Positions 1 to 6,361 of a stretch of 6,761 nt of DNA are shown here, in pieces. The notes below the pieces were generated by a model. The model saw nothing but the letters and a program-made list of their open reading frames with translations. It searched no databases and had not been told where the DNA came from. The stretch's first letter is position 1. Each line of letters begins with the position of its first letter. Location: assembly GCA_025458545.1 (NCBI GenBank), contig JALOSH010000263.1, positions 1-6,761 on the forward strand, in the 5' to 3' direction. Source of the DNA: Hydrogenophaga sp. (lineage in GTDB: Bacteria; Pseudomonadota; Gammaproteobacteria; Burkholderiales; Burkholderiaceae). Both the position numbers and the translations under genes were made by a program.

Positions 1-897
1 CAGCGCTTGCTCATGGCGTCTGTGGTGGTGGCCATCATCACCATCACGCTCAAGACCCTGGCCTGGTGGATCACCGATTCGGTGGGCCTGTTGTCGGACG
101 CGATGGAGTCGCTGGTGAACCTGGCGAGCGCCATCTTCGGGCTGGTGATGGTGACCATCGCCCTGCGCCCGGCCGACGACGACCACCCCTACGGCCACCA
201 CAAGGCGGAGTACTTTTCGTCGGGGTTCGAGGGCGTTCTGATCATCGTGGCGGCGCTGGGCATTGTCTGGACCGCGGTGCTGCGCCTGATGGACCCACAA
301 CCGCTGGAGCAGGTGGGCTGGGGGCTGGCGCTGTCGGTGGCCAGCTCGGCGCTCAACGGCCTGCTGGCCTGGGTCATGTTCCGCGCCGCGAAGGAACACC
401 GCTCGATCGCGCTGGAAGCCGATGCCCGGCACCTGACCACCGACGTCTGGACCTCAGCCGGGGTGGTGGTTGGCATCGCCCTGGTGCATTTCACCGGCTG
501 GCTCTGGCTGGACCCGGTGGTGGCCATCGGTGTGGCGCTCAACATTCTGAAAGAGGGTGTGCACCTGATCTGGCGCTCTTCGCAGGGGCTGATGGACCAG
601 GCAGTGGAGCCCGAGGTGATGGCGACGATCCAGGCCACACTGGACGATCAGGCCCGTCGGGCGGGCGGGGACGGCACGATACGGTTTGACCACGTGAACA
701 CCCGCCGTGCCGGGCAACGCCGCTACGTGGACCTGCACATGCACCTACCCGCCGACTGGACCCTGGGGCGTTCCGCGGAAGAGCGCGCGCAGGTGGAAAA
801 AGCCCTGATGGCTGCGGTGCCCGGCCTGCGGGCCAGCATCCAGATGCTGCCCAGCGATGTGGAAGCGCACCTGGACGACCCGAAAGATCCAACATGA
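1..897 (+). CDS. Cation diffusion facilitator (CDF) family transporter, 5' end outside the window
   Basis: The frame is open from the first base, so the start codon and probably a short N-terminal stretch lie upstream; 298 codons are visible. CDF proteins are inner-membrane antiporters that export divalent metals (Zn, Fe, Co, Mn) in exchange for protons. Visible hallmarks, numbered from the first codon, are the TM2 motif [11 protein letters not shown] (30-40), the HPYGHHKAE loop (62-70), the TM5 motif [10 protein letters not shown] (141-150), and an LDP turn near 170-172 followed by the last membrane helix. From about residue 203 a hydrophilic C-terminal domain follows, the cytoplasmic regulatory domain of the family. 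Hydrophobic stretches fit the expected six helices. H144 and D148 match the HxxxD half-site of E. coli YiiP. By gapless alignment from memory the other half-site reads E36/N40 where YiiP has Asp/Asp, so metal specificity cannot be assigned. The stop overlaps the dtd start (ATGA), suggesting co-transcription and translational coupling. Confidence 0.94.
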   Translation, partial: QRLLMASVVVAIITITLKTLAWWITDSVGLLSDAMESLVNLASAIFGLVMVTIALRPADDDHPYGHHKAEYFSSGFEGVLIIVAALGIVWTAVLRLMDPQPLEQVGWGLALSVASSALNGLLAWVMFRAAKEHRSIALEADARHLTTDVWTSAGVVVGIALVHFTGWLWLDPVVAIGVALNILKEGVHLIWRSSQGLMDQAVEPEVMATIQATLDDQARRAGGDGTIRFDHVNTRRAGQRRYVDLHMHLPADWTLGRSAEERAQVEKALMAAVPGLRASIQMLPSDVEAHLDDPKDPT

Positions 898-1331
898 TCG
901 CTGTGCTTCAACGGGTGAGCGAGGCCCGCGTGGACATTGGTTCAGAAACGGTGGGCCGCATCGACCATGGCCTGCTGGTGCTGCTGTGCGCCGAACCCGG
1001 TGACACCGAGGCTGTGGGACAGAGGATGCTGTCCAAAATCCTCAAGCTGCGCATCTTTGCCGACGAAGACGGCAAGATGAACCGCAGCGTGCAGGATGTG
1101 GCCGGGGGCCTGCTGATCGTCAGCCAGTTCACGCTCGCGGCCGATACCCGCAGCGGCAACCGCCCCGGCTTCACCGGTGCTGCCCCACCCGCGCTGGGCG
1201 AAGCGCTTTACGACCGCTTCGTGGCGCTGGCGCGCGAGCAACACCCGGTGGTGCAGACCGGACGCTTCGGCACCGAGATGCGGGTGCATCTGGTGAACGA
1301 CGGTCCGGTGACGATCCCGATTCAGATGTGA
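894..1331 (+). CDS. dtd: D-aminoacyl-tRNA deacylase (DTD)
   Basis: Cytoplasmic enzyme that hydrolyses the ester bond of D-aminoacyl-tRNAs (D-Tyr and others) and also clears Gly-tRNA(Ala) mischarging, protecting translation. The protein is 145 residues, the normal full length of bacterial DTD. It begins [13 protein letters not shown], the typical first strand of the family. The two conserved active-site motifs are present: SQFTLAAD at 77-84 and NDGPVT at 135-140, the latter carrying the Gly-Pro of the cross-subunit Gly-cisPro motif that gives chiral selectivity. A conserved [14 protein letters not shown] segment lies at 86-99. The ATG shares four bases (ATGA) with the stop of the upstream transporter gene, and no strong Shine-Dalgarno sequence precedes it, so translation is probably coupled. 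The gene ends 30 bp from the stop of the convergent chemoreceptor gene. Confidence 0.98.
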   Translation: MIAVLQRVSEARVDIGSETVGRIDHGLLVLLCAEPGDTEAVGQRMLSKILKLRIFADEDGKMNRSVQDVAGGLLIVSQFTLAADTRSGNRPGFTGAAPPALGEALYDRFVALAREQHPVVQTGRFGTEMRVHLVNDGPVTIPIQM

Positions 1332-1337
1332 CCCCCC

Positions 1338-1376
1338 GCGCCGTCTTGCGGCGCCGGGTGTTCAAGCCGTCTTGAA
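1338..1376. other. Two small hairpins at the convergent dtd / chemoreceptor ends
   Basis: Two perfect inverted repeats lie where the two convergent genes meet. The first is GCGCCG (1338-1343), loop TCTTG, CGGCGC (1349-1354). The second is TTCAAG (1361-1366), loop CCGT, CTTGAA (1371-1376), which contains the last codons and stop of the chemoreceptor gene. Both could fold in RNA from either strand and may help end transcription or stabilise 3' ends. Neither is followed by a T-run on either strand, so a classical intrinsic terminator is not supported. Confidence 0.3.
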
Positions 1377-2891
1377 GCGGCTGACCGTGTCCGCCAAACG
1401 GCCCGCTTGCTGGCGCAGGCTTTCGGCGGCAGCGGCGCTCTGCTCGACCAGCGCCGAGTTTTGCTGCGTCATCTGGTCGAGGTGGCTCACGGCGGTGTTC
1501 ACCTGTGCGATGCCGTTGCTCTGTTCTCCAGCGGCAGCGGTGATTTCTGAGATCATGCCCGTCACTTTTTGCACCGATGTCACGATCTCGTTCATCGTGC
1601 GTCCCACATCGGCGACCTGGCGCGATCCCGTGTCCACACTGTCCACGCTGGTGCCAATCAGCGTCTTGATCTCTTTGGCCGCCTGGGCGCTGCGCTGGGC
1701 CAGGTTGCGCACCTCGCCGGCCACCACGGCAAATCCCCGGCCCTGTTCACCGGCCCGCGCGGCTTCCACCGCCGCGTTGAGCGCGAGGATGTTGGTCTGG
1801 AATGCGATGCCGTCGATCACGCCAATGATGTCGTGGATCTGGCGGCTGCGCTGGCTGATGGTGTCCATGGTCGACACCGCGCTGGCCATCATCTCGCCCC
1901 CGCGTGCCGCAATGCCCGACGCGCTGTTGACCAGCTCGCTGGCCTGGCGGGCGGCCGCCGCGCTGTTGCTCACCGTGGCGTTGATTTCTTCCATCGATGC
2001 GGCGGTCTCTTCCAGGTTGCTGGCGGCTTGTTCGGTGCGTATCGACAGGTCCTGGTTGCCCGCCGCCACCTCACTGGCGGTCACTTGGATGTGCTCGGTC
2101 GCTTGGCGCACCTCACCAACCAAGCCGGTCAGCGCCTGTTGCATCGCTGTCAGCGCGCGCAGGAGCTGGCCGGTCTCGCCGGTGCTGCGGGTCGCCACCG
2201 GCTGGGTCAGGTCGCCTGCGGCGATGCGGTCGGCCACGCGCACCGCCGCCTGAATCGGGTGGACGATGCGCCTGCGCACCCACCAGCCCACGGCCAGCAA
2301 CAACGACACCGCCAAGGTCAGCAGGCCAACCTCGGCTTGGAACACGCGTCGGTCGGTTTGCCGAGATTGCTCAAGAGGAGCTTCAGAGAATACGGTCGCA
2401 GCGCGAACCGTTTCATCGACCCCTCGGCGGTGCTCCAGGTAGCTGGCATGGGCCTGGGCAACCAAGGTGCGCAAGGTGTCGGGGTCGGCGGTGGGCAGCT
2501 GTGTGGCAAAGGCCTCGGCCTGCTGGATGAAGCGAAGTCCGGCGCTGTGCTGCTGGCCCATCAGCTGGGCTTCCAGTCCGTGAGGTGGATGGGCCTTCCA
2601 ATGCTGCACCCTCGCCTGGTATTCGTCGGCCAAACGCTTGACCTCGGTGGGCACACGGTCGTGTGGCAGTGAGCCGTCAAGGGCTTGCGAAAGCACCAGC
2701 CGCATCTCAATCAGGTACATCGGCGGCGGCAGGATGTCGGCCACCACGTCCTTGGCGGTGTAAATCTGGTCGGCCGCGCGGTGGTTCATGCGCACCGCCC
2801 AGAACGACAGGGAGACCAAAGCCACCGCCACCAGCAGGCCAATGCCAGCCTGGAGGGACAACAGGTGCGAAATACGAACGTCGACTTTCAT
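1362..2891 (-). CDS. Methyl-accepting chemotaxis protein
   Basis: Inner-membrane chemoreceptor that couples ligand sensing to the CheA/CheW kinase complex. With the start at 2891 it is 509 residues. In order: TM1 about 11-33; a periplasmic sensor region of about 150 residues (34-186), rich in predicted helix (four-helix-bundle type by length, ligand unknown); TM2 about 187-205; a HAMP linker about 206-258 beginning RRRIVHPIQ; and a long coiled-coil signalling domain. The conserved hairpin tip is clear: [37 protein letters not shown] spans 359-395. Gln/Glu pairs suitable for methylation occur on both sides (for example 288-303 and 479-490). The tail lacks the NWETF-type pentapeptide for CheR/CheB docking. 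An in-frame start at 2987 would add 32 polar residues before MKVDVRIS; I prefer 2891 because the membrane anchor follows it as usual and a GAGAAG ribosome-binding-like sequence lies just upstream. No other chemotaxis genes are adjacent. Confidence 0.96.
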   Translation of the reverse strand: MKVDVRISHLLSLQAGIGLLVAVALVSLSFWAVRMNHRAADQIYTAKDVVADILPPPMYLIEMRLVLSQALDGSLPHDRVPTEVKRLADEYQARVQHWKAHPPHGLEAQLMGQQHSAGLRFIQQAEAFATQLPTADPDTLRTLVAQAHASYLEHRRGVDETVRAATVFSEAPLEQSRQTDRRVFQAEVGLLTLAVSLLLAVGWWVRRRIVHPIQAAVRVADRIAAGDLTQPVATRSTGETGQLLRALTAMQQALTGLVGEVRQATEHIQVTASEVAAGNQDLSIRTEQAASNLEETAASMEEINATVSNSAAAARQASELVNSASGIAARGGEMMASAVSTMDTISQRSRQIHDIIGVIDGIAFQTNILALNAAVEAARAGEQGRGFAVVAGEVRNLAQRSAQAAKEIKTLIGTSVDSVDTGSRQVADVGRTMNEIVTSVQKVTGMISEITAAAGEQSNGIAQVNTAVSHLDQMTQQNSALVEQSAAAAESLRQQAGRLADTVSRFKTA

Positions 2892-3135
2892 GTGCTTCTC
2901 TGTGATCGAGGTGTGGCGGCGCTCCGCCAGCTTTTCTGGAAAGTCTGGATCTTGCGGTGGCTGCGGTCTTGGCTGGATGGAAACCACGCCGAGCGCCCAT
3001 GGAGCGGCGCCGCACGGAACCGGGTATTCACCAGGTCTATCGACGGTGAGGGCCGGGGCGTGAAGCAGAACCGACCGGCGGTAGCCGGAGACCGCCCAGG
3101 GGTTCGAACGCGACCTCGCTGTCCATCAAAAGGAG
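2892..3135. other. Intergenic region between ybeY and the chemoreceptor gene
   Basis: This 244-bp stretch separates two minus-strand genes and I see no convincing gene in it. It should hold the end of the ybeY transcript and the promoter of the chemoreceptor gene. Two small hairpins are visible: CCGGC (3075-3079) / GCCGG (3084-3088), downstream of ybeY without a clean T-run, and TGGCGG (2914-2919) / CCGCCA (2924-2929) in the chemoreceptor leader, 23 bp before its start codon. On the plus strand the second is followed by GC and four T, but no plus-strand gene ends there. No strong sigma-70 or sigma-28 promoter could be assigned. Confidence 0.5.
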
Positions 3136-3591
3136 TCAGCGGTAGGGGTTCTTCAGCCCCAGGCCCTTCAAGATTTCGATCTCGCGCGCTTCCATCGCGT
3201 CGGCATCGGCGTCGCTGGTTTCGTGGTCCCAGCCCTGGGCGTGCAGGGTGCCGTGCACCAGCAGGTGGGCGTAGTGGTCGGCCAGACTTTTCTTCTGCTC
3301 TTTCGCTTCGCGCGCGACCACCGGCGCGCACAGCACCAGGTCGGCCATCACCACGGGTTCGGTGGCGTAGTCGAAAGTCAGCACGTTGGTTGCGTAATCT
3401 TTCTTCCGAAAGTCGCGGTTCAGCGCCTGGCCTTCTTCGGCGTCCACGATGCGCACCGTGATCTCGGCGTCGTAATCCAAGGCGTGGCGGATGCAGCGCA
3501 TCACCCGGTGGCGCGGCAGTGCGGCGCGGTGGGGGGCGGCGTTGTCGAGATCGCCGAATTGCAGCGACAGGCTCAGAGCGGGCAAGGCCAT
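3136..3591 (-). CDS. ybeY: Endoribonuclease / rRNA maturation factor YbeY
   Basis: Single-strand-specific, zinc-dependent endoribonuclease involved in 16S rRNA 3'-end processing, late 70S quality control and stress-related RNA turnover in the cytoplasm. With the start at 3591 it is 151 residues, a normal length. The diagnostic motif HGTLHAQGWDH occupies 113-123, with H113, H117 and H123 as the expected zinc ligands. The conserved core LNRDFRKKDYATNVLTFDY lies at 57-75 and contains the Arg thought to act in catalysis. The C-terminus ends LGLKNPYR as in relatives. The reading frame continues upstream to 3726, but that part overlaps phoH and looks unrelated, so the ATG at 3591, 7 bp after the phoH stop, is chosen. 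It is the second gene of a phoH-ybeY operon. The gene that often follows (corC/hlyC-type) is absent; a chemoreceptor gene comes next instead. Confidence 0.96.
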   Translation of the reverse strand: MALPALSLSLQFGDLDNAAPHRAALPRHRVMRCIRHALDYDAEITVRIVDAEEGQALNRDFRKKDYATNVLTFDYATEPVVMADLVLCAPVVAREAKEQKKSLADHYAHLLVHGTLHAQGWDHETSDADADAMEAREIEILKGLGLKNPYR

Positions 3592-3598
3592 GGCGTGT

Positions 3599-4438
3599 TC
3601 AGCGGGCGGTTCGGCGGGCGCGCTTGGTGGGCACGACCATGGGCGACAGCTCGTCGACAGCACCGCCGCGCGCGTCGTAGGCGTCCACGATGCGCGCCAC
3701 CAGCGGATGCCGCACCACGTCGGCACTGATCAGGCGGTTGAAGGCGATGCCGGTCACCCGCTTCAGGATGCGCTCGGCGTCGATCAGGCCGCTCAACTGC
3801 GTGCGCGGCAGGTCGATCTGGCTCACGTCGCCTGTGACCACCGCCTTGCTGCCAAAACCGATGCGGGTGAGACCAAAACCGATGCGGGTGAGAAACATCT
3901 TCATCTGCTCGGGCGTGGTGTTCTGCGCTTCGTCGAGGATCACGAAAGCGTGGTTGAGCGTGCGCCCGCGCATGAAGGCCAGCGGCGCGATTTCGATCTG
4001 CTGCCGCTCAAACGCCTTCTGCACCTTGTCCGTGCCCATCAGGTCGTACAGCGCGTCGTACAGCGGGCGCAGGTACGGGTCCACCTTCTGGCCCAGATCG
4101 CCGGGCAGAAAGCCCAGCTTTTCACCCGCTTCCACCGCCGGGCGGGTCAGCACGATCTTCTGCACCGCGCTGCGCTCCAGCGCATCGACCGCGCAGGCCA
4201 CGGCAAGGTACGTCTTGCCGGTGCCGGCCGGGCCGATGCCAAAGGTGATGTCGTGCGTGGCCATGTTTTCCAGGTAGCGCGCCTGGTTGGGCGTGCGCCC
4301 GCGCACCTCGCCGCGCCGCGTCTGCATCGCCAGCGCGCCGTCGCCCGGCTCGGCCATGGCGGTGTCGCCGCTCAGCATGAGCTGCACCTGCTCTGCCGGA
4401 ATCGGTTTCTTCGCCATCTCGTACAGCGCCTGGATCAC
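3599..4438 (-). CDS. phoH: PhoH-like (YbeZ-type) P-loop ATPase, N-terminally disrupted
   Basis: Cytoplasmic PhoH-family nucleotide-binding protein, commonly encoded next to YbeY and thought to act with it in RNA metabolism. Counting from the GTG at 4438 the body is 279 residues: start of the ATPase region near [14 protein letters not shown], Walker A GPAGTGKT at 69-76, [18 protein letters not shown] about 97-114, Walker B VILDEAQN at 166-173, and [12 protein letters not shown] about 200-211. Intact relatives are roughly 310-350 residues and begin ILRHTF.P.DN.R. followed by about 45 residues before ALEVLQALYEMA. Here that beginning lies in another frame (4450-4494) and the intervening segment is absent. 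The true start of any product is therefore uncertain: GTG 4438 or ATG 4417 are candidates, neither with a well-placed Shine-Dalgarno. A 21-bp tandem duplication also gives LTRIGFG twice (183-196). The ATPase core is otherwise intact. It may be a shortened working protein, a decaying gene or an assembly error. Confidence 0.88.
   Translation of the reverse strand: MIQALYEMAKKPIPAEQVQLMLSGDTAMAEPGDGALAMQTRRGEVRGRTPNQARYLENMATHDITFGIGPAGTGKTYLAVACAVDALERSAVQKIVLTRPAVEAGEKLGFLPGDLGQKVDPYLRPLYDALYDLMGTDKVQKAFERQQIEIAPLAFMRGRTLNHAFVILDEAQNTTPEQMKMFLTRIGFGLTRIGFGSKAVVTGDVSQIDLPRTQLSGLIDAERILKRVTGIAFNRLISADVVRHPLVARIVDAYDARGGAVDELSPMVVPTKRARRTAR
3852..3893 (-). repeat. Perfect 21-bp tandem duplication inside phoH
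   Basis: Two identical adjacent 21-bp units, 3852-3872 and 3873-3893, each starting CCAAAACCGATG on the plus strand. In phoH they encode LTRIGFG twice in a row, where PhoH proteins normally have one copy before (S/A)KAVVTGD. The duplication keeps the frame and adds seven residues between the helix after Walker B and the next conserved strand. Perfect identity suggests a recent slippage or duplication event, or a consensus artefact. Confidence 0.93.
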
Positions 4439-4494
4439 CTCCAGCGCCCCATGCGGGTGTTGTCGGGCGGTGAGAAGGTGTGGCGGAGGATCAA
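4435..4494 (-). pseudogene. phoH: Out-of-frame remnant of the original phoH 5' end
   Basis: Reading the minus strand from the TTG at 4494 gives [15 protein letters not shown] (15 residues), which matches the conserved N-terminus of PhoH proteins of this bacterial group as I remember them. The frame then runs G-R-W-R into a TGA at 4435-4437, while the rest of phoH continues in a different frame (…[12 protein letters not shown]…). The junction lies near 4440-4452. The simplest reading is an internal deletion of about 130-140 bp, not a multiple of three, that removed most of the N-terminal domain and broke the frame. The TGA overlaps the GTG at 4438, so limited re-initiation is conceivable but not demonstrated. 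Confidence 0.7.
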
Positions 4495-4604
4495 AACGGA
4501 TAATCCAAAAAATGTGAGCCCCCTGACCTGGCTGTGCCAGGCCCCCGTGGGGGGCGGTTGTTCTGGGGACGGCCCGGCGCACAACCCTCAATCAAAGGAC
4601 CCCA
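4495..4604. promoter_or_regulatory. Divergent phoH / ruvA intergenic region
   Basis: This 110-bp region must contain the control signals for phoH (leftward) and ruvA (rightward), unless ruvA is read from further upstream. On the plus strand GATAAT (4499-4504) is a possible -10 for ruvA but has no good -35, and it lies inside a small palindrome GGAT-A-ATCC (4498-4506). An A-run at 4507-4512 follows. The ruvA ribosome-binding site AAAGGA is at 4594-4599, five bases before the ATG. No LexA-type CTG-N10-CAG site is present here, unlike upstream of ruvB. Confidence 0.4.
4518..4555. repeat. Nested GC-rich inverted repeats upstream of ruvA
   Basis: An inner hairpin CCTGGC (4527-4532), loop TGT, GCCAGG (4536-4541) is flanked by GCCCCC (4518-4523) on one side and GGGGGGC (4549-4555) on the other, which can pair to enclose it. 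Alternatively CCCCC (4542-4546) can pair locally with GGGGG (4549-4553). On the minus strand the structure is followed by TCACA and six T, so it resembles an intrinsic terminator or leader attenuator ahead of phoH. C-run/G-run palindromes like this are common between genes in Comamonadaceae, so it may be a dispersed intergenic repeat. Confidence 0.55.
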
Positions 4605-5183
4605 ATGATAGGCAAGCTGAGCGGCACGCTGTTGGAAAAGAACCCGCCCCAGATTCTGGTGGACTGCCACGGCGTGGGTTACGAGGTGGATGTGCCGATG
4701 AGCACCTTCTACAACCTGCCCGCGCTGGGCGAAAAAGTCTCGCTGCTCACGCACTTCGTGGTGCGCGAAGACGCTCAGCTGCTGTACGGCTTTGCCACCG
4801 CCGCCGAGCGCGAGGCGTTCCGGCAACTGGTCAAGATCAGCGGCATCGGCCCGCGCACCGCGCTCTCGGTGCTGTCCGGGCTTTCGGTGGCCGAACTCGC
4901 GCAGGCGGTCACGGCGCAGGAAGCCGGACGCATTGTCAAGGTGCCGGGCATCGGCAAAAAAACCGCCGAGCGCCTGCTGCTTGAACTCAAAGGCAAACTG
5001 GGCGCCGACCTGCCGCTGACCGGTGGCGCGTCCACCGTGGGCGACGCGGCCAGCGACATCCAGCAGGCGCTGATGGCGCTGGGCTACAACGAGAAAGATG
5101 CCGCCGCCGCGCTGAAGGCCTTGCCGGCCGGGGTGGGTGTGAGTGAGGGCATCAAGCTGGCGCTGAAGGCACTGGCGAAGTAG
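4605..5183 (+). CDS. ruvA: Holliday junction branch migration protein RuvA
   Basis: DNA-binding subunit of the RuvAB motor: RuvA tetramers clamp four-way Holliday junctions and load RuvB rings that drive branch migration during recombinational repair. The product is 192 residues, the usual length. Domain I (about 1-63) is the OB-fold, starting [12 protein letters not shown] with [10 protein letters not shown] at 22-31. Domain II carries two helix-hairpin-helix motifs: [12 protein letters not shown] (75-86) and [16 protein letters not shown] (110-125). Domain III (about 147-192) is the small three-helix domain that contacts RuvB and contains the usual [12 protein letters not shown]. The start is supported by AAAGGA five bases upstream of the ATG. 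The usual neighbour ruvB is not directly downstream: an oppositely oriented carbonic anhydrase gene separates them, so ruvA and ruvB cannot form a simple two-gene operon here. The gene upstream is phoH, not ruvC, and is divergent. Confidence 0.98.
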   Translation: MIGKLSGTLLEKNPPQILVDCHGVGYEVDVPMSTFYNLPALGEKVSLLTHFVVREDAQLLYGFATAAEREAFRQLVKISGIGPRTALSVLSGLSVAELAQAVTAQEAGRIVKVPGIGKKTAERLLLELKGKLGADLPLTGGASTVGDAASDIQQALMALGYNEKDAAAALKALPAGVGVSEGIKLALKALAK

Positions 5184-5195
5184 CGATCTGCAGCG

Positions 5196-5210
5196 GCGCC
5201 GTGTGGGCGC
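5196..5210. terminator. Weak hairpin between convergent ruvA and carbonic anhydrase genes
   Basis: GCGCC (5196-5200), loop GTGTG, GGCGC (5206-5210) in the 35-bp gap between the two convergent stops. Only TT follows on the plus strand and there is no T-run on the minus strand, so a bidirectional termination role is only suggested by position. Confidence 0.25.
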
Positions 5211-5218
5211 TTGCCGGA

Positions 5219-6265
5219 TCACATCCCCTCTCGCACCACCCGCCCGTTGAGCGCCTGCAGCGGTCGCGCGTTCATGGGGAACAGCTGGGCGAACAGGCGC
5301 AACTGCTCGGGGCTGATCGTCACCGCTTGTTTCAGCACCAGCCACAACACGCCTTCGGTGCAAGGCGGCTCGCTGAGCGAGCCCATGAACTGGAAGTAGC
5401 GCGGGTCTGCGGGCAGCAGGGCCTGCGGATTCAACAGGCCAGCGGGCAGCGGAACGCTGTCGTTCACTTCCAGCGGCATGTGGGTCCAGATTTTGTGGAT
5501 TTCGGGATGGGCTTCGCCCACGTCCAGCGGCACCACCAGCATGGCCATCTGGCCCTGCTCGTTGCGGTGGAGCAGGTGGACCGCCATGGCATGGGTCTTG
5601 TCGTCGATGCGGACCTCGGCCGGGTGGTGGAACTGCAGGTGTTGCAGGTGGAAGCTGCTGCCGCGCACCGTCAGCGTGTTCTGCCCCGCCACGGCCACCT
5701 GGATGGTGTGCCCGGTGTGCGCCACCCGGCCTGTGCTGCTGGCATAGGCCAGTTGCAGCGGTTCGGCCGGGCCTTGCAGCGTGTGGCGGGTGTCGATGCC
5801 GATCGGCGCTTGCCGCTGCCCGCTGGCGCAGCCCTGGGCGCCGGTGTAGGCCCAGCGCGGCGCTGGGGTGGGCGCGGCAGGCACGGCCACGGACGCTGCC
5901 TTGGCCTTTGTCCTGGATCGTGCGTTCGGCTGACTTGGGGGCTGTCGGACCAGGGCGGCCCTGTGGGGCAGTGAGGTCAGCGGTTGGTCGCCCACCAGCA
6001 CATGCATCTGGTTCTTGTCCTGTTGCTGGGCCAGGGCCGAGCGGATGCGGTCGATGACGTTGCCTGAGTCGCTGCCGGGCGGTGGGGTCTTGGTGTCGCC
6101 TGCGCTCGGTGGAGCGGGCAACTTCGCTGCCGCAGCGGGCGATGCTTTGGGTGGTGCTTTGGGTGGTGCTTCACCAGCGGCGCTGGCCGTGCCGACCGCG
6201 AGACCGCAGACCAGAAGGCAGGCCAGTGACTGGACGGGGCGGCAGAACGGGGCAAACGGTGGCAC
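5219..6265 (-). CDS. Secreted alpha-type carbonic anhydrase-like protein with altered zinc site
   Basis: Alpha carbonic anhydrases are zinc enzymes interconverting CO2 and bicarbonate, usually periplasmic in Gram-negatives. The 348-residue product starts at a GTG preceded by GAGGT six bases upstream. It has a signal peptide (about 1-30, hydrophobic SLACLLVCGLAVG, cleavage-like ASA-A), a Pro/Ala/Lys-rich linker (31-66), a region with NVIDRIRSALAQQ (69-82) and a basic patch (115-123). The carbonic anhydrase domain spans about 138-345. Family marks are C146..RQAPI, NGHTIQV-like TGHTIQV (184-190), GSLSEPPCTEGVLWLVL (295-311) and NARPLQALNGR (332-342); C146 and C302 could form the usual disulfide. 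Gapless alignment to the family QFHFHxPSE motif gives HLQFHHPAE (209-217), so the first zinc His is Q211, while H213 and H230 keep the other two. The Glu two residues before the third ligand is A228, and TT of SLTTPP is S298-E299. The GPxxW stretch after WxY also appears missing. Catalytic activity is doubtful. Confidence 0.9.
   Translation of the reverse strand: MPPFAPFCRPVQSLACLLVCGLAVGTASAAGEAPPKAPPKASPAAAAKLPAPPSAGDTKTPPPGSDSGNVIDRIRSALAQQQDKNQMHVLVGDQPLTSLPHRAALVRQPPSQPNARSRTKAKAASVAVPAAPTPAPRWAYTGAQGCASGQRQAPIGIDTRHTLQGPAEPLQLAYASSTGRVAHTGHTIQVAVAGQNTLTVRGSSFHLQHLQFHHPAEVRIDDKTHAMAVHLLHRNEQGQMAMLVVPLDVGEAHPEIHKIWTHMPLEVNDSVPLPAGLLNPQALLPADPRYFQFMGSLSEPPCTEGVLWLVLKQAVTISPEQLRLFAQLFPMNARPLQALNGRVVREGM
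6143..6171 (-). repeat. 12-bp tandem repeat in the signal-proximal linker
   Basis: TGCTTTGGGTGG occurs twice back to back (6143-6154 and 6155-6166), with the first five bases of a third copy. On the coding strand it makes the PPKAPPKA part of the Pro/Ala/Lys-rich linker just after the signal peptide of the carbonic anhydrase-like protein. Such linkers vary in length by slippage and probably act as flexible spacers. Confidence 0.8.
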
Positions 6266-6291
6266 GGCGGGACCTCGACAGGGCTGAAGCG

Positions 6292-6306
6292 GATAGGCTC
6301 CCTATC
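6292..6306. other. Perfect inverted repeat in the carbonic anhydrase leader
   Basis: GATAGG (6292-6297), CTC, CCTATC (6301-6306), a 6-bp perfect dyad with a 3-bp centre, located 27 bp upstream of the GTG of the carbonic anhydrase-like gene. An imperfect C-run/G-run palindrome follows at 6307-6322. They may be a leader hairpin, an operator, or part of a dispersed intergenic repeat; no regulator can be named. Confidence 0.3.
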
Positions 6307-6332
6307 GGCCCCCTTGGGGTCCGGCTTGAGCG

Positions 6333-6361
6333 TGGGCACCCCAAACCACTGTGTGTATAGT
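6333..6361 (+). promoter_or_regulatory. Probable sigma-70-type promoter of ruvB
   Basis: TGGGCA (6333-6338, 4 of 6 matches to TTGACA), a 17-bp spacer, and TATAGT (6356-6361, 5 of 6 matches to TATAAT). The -10 lies 40 bp upstream of the ruvB GTG. The LexA-like box covers the -10, the arrangement expected for repression by occlusion. An overlapping minus-strand TATACA (6354-6359) could serve the divergent carbonic anhydrase gene, but this is weaker. Confidence 0.5.

Noticed and set aside
1569..2672. A 367-codon plus-strand open frame opposite the chemoreceptor gene
   Set aside because: It is fully antisense to a well-supported chemoreceptor gene and its His/Gly/Arg-rich translation resembles no family I recognise.
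3040..3075. A sigma-28 (flagellar) promoter-like GTCGATAG on the minus strand upstream of the chemoreceptor gene
   Set aside because: Only 6 of 8 bases match the GCCGATAA box and there is no credible TAAA-type -35 element at the right spacing.
3095..3126. A tRNA-like T-loop sequence (GGTTCGAAC) followed by TCCA
   Set aside because: The flanking bases do not pair as a T-stem and no acceptor, D or anticodon arms can be found upstream; most likely chance.
4524..4540. Possible LexA box near ruvA
   Set aside because: The CTG and CAG triplets there are spaced by 7 or 12 bases, not 10, and belong to the GC-rich hairpin.
3599..4591. Reading phoH as a 330-residue protein starting at 4591
   Set aside because: The first about 48 residues translate the intergenic palindromes and run over the [13 protein letters not shown] segment in the wrong frame, so this extension is not a natural N-terminus.
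3491..4984. A 497-codon plus-strand open frame across ybeY/phoH and into ruvA
   Set aside because: It is antisense to phoH and ybeY and in another frame of ruvA, all clearly real. Its translation is low-complexity Arg/Ala/His-rich, typical of a shadow frame in high-GC DNA.
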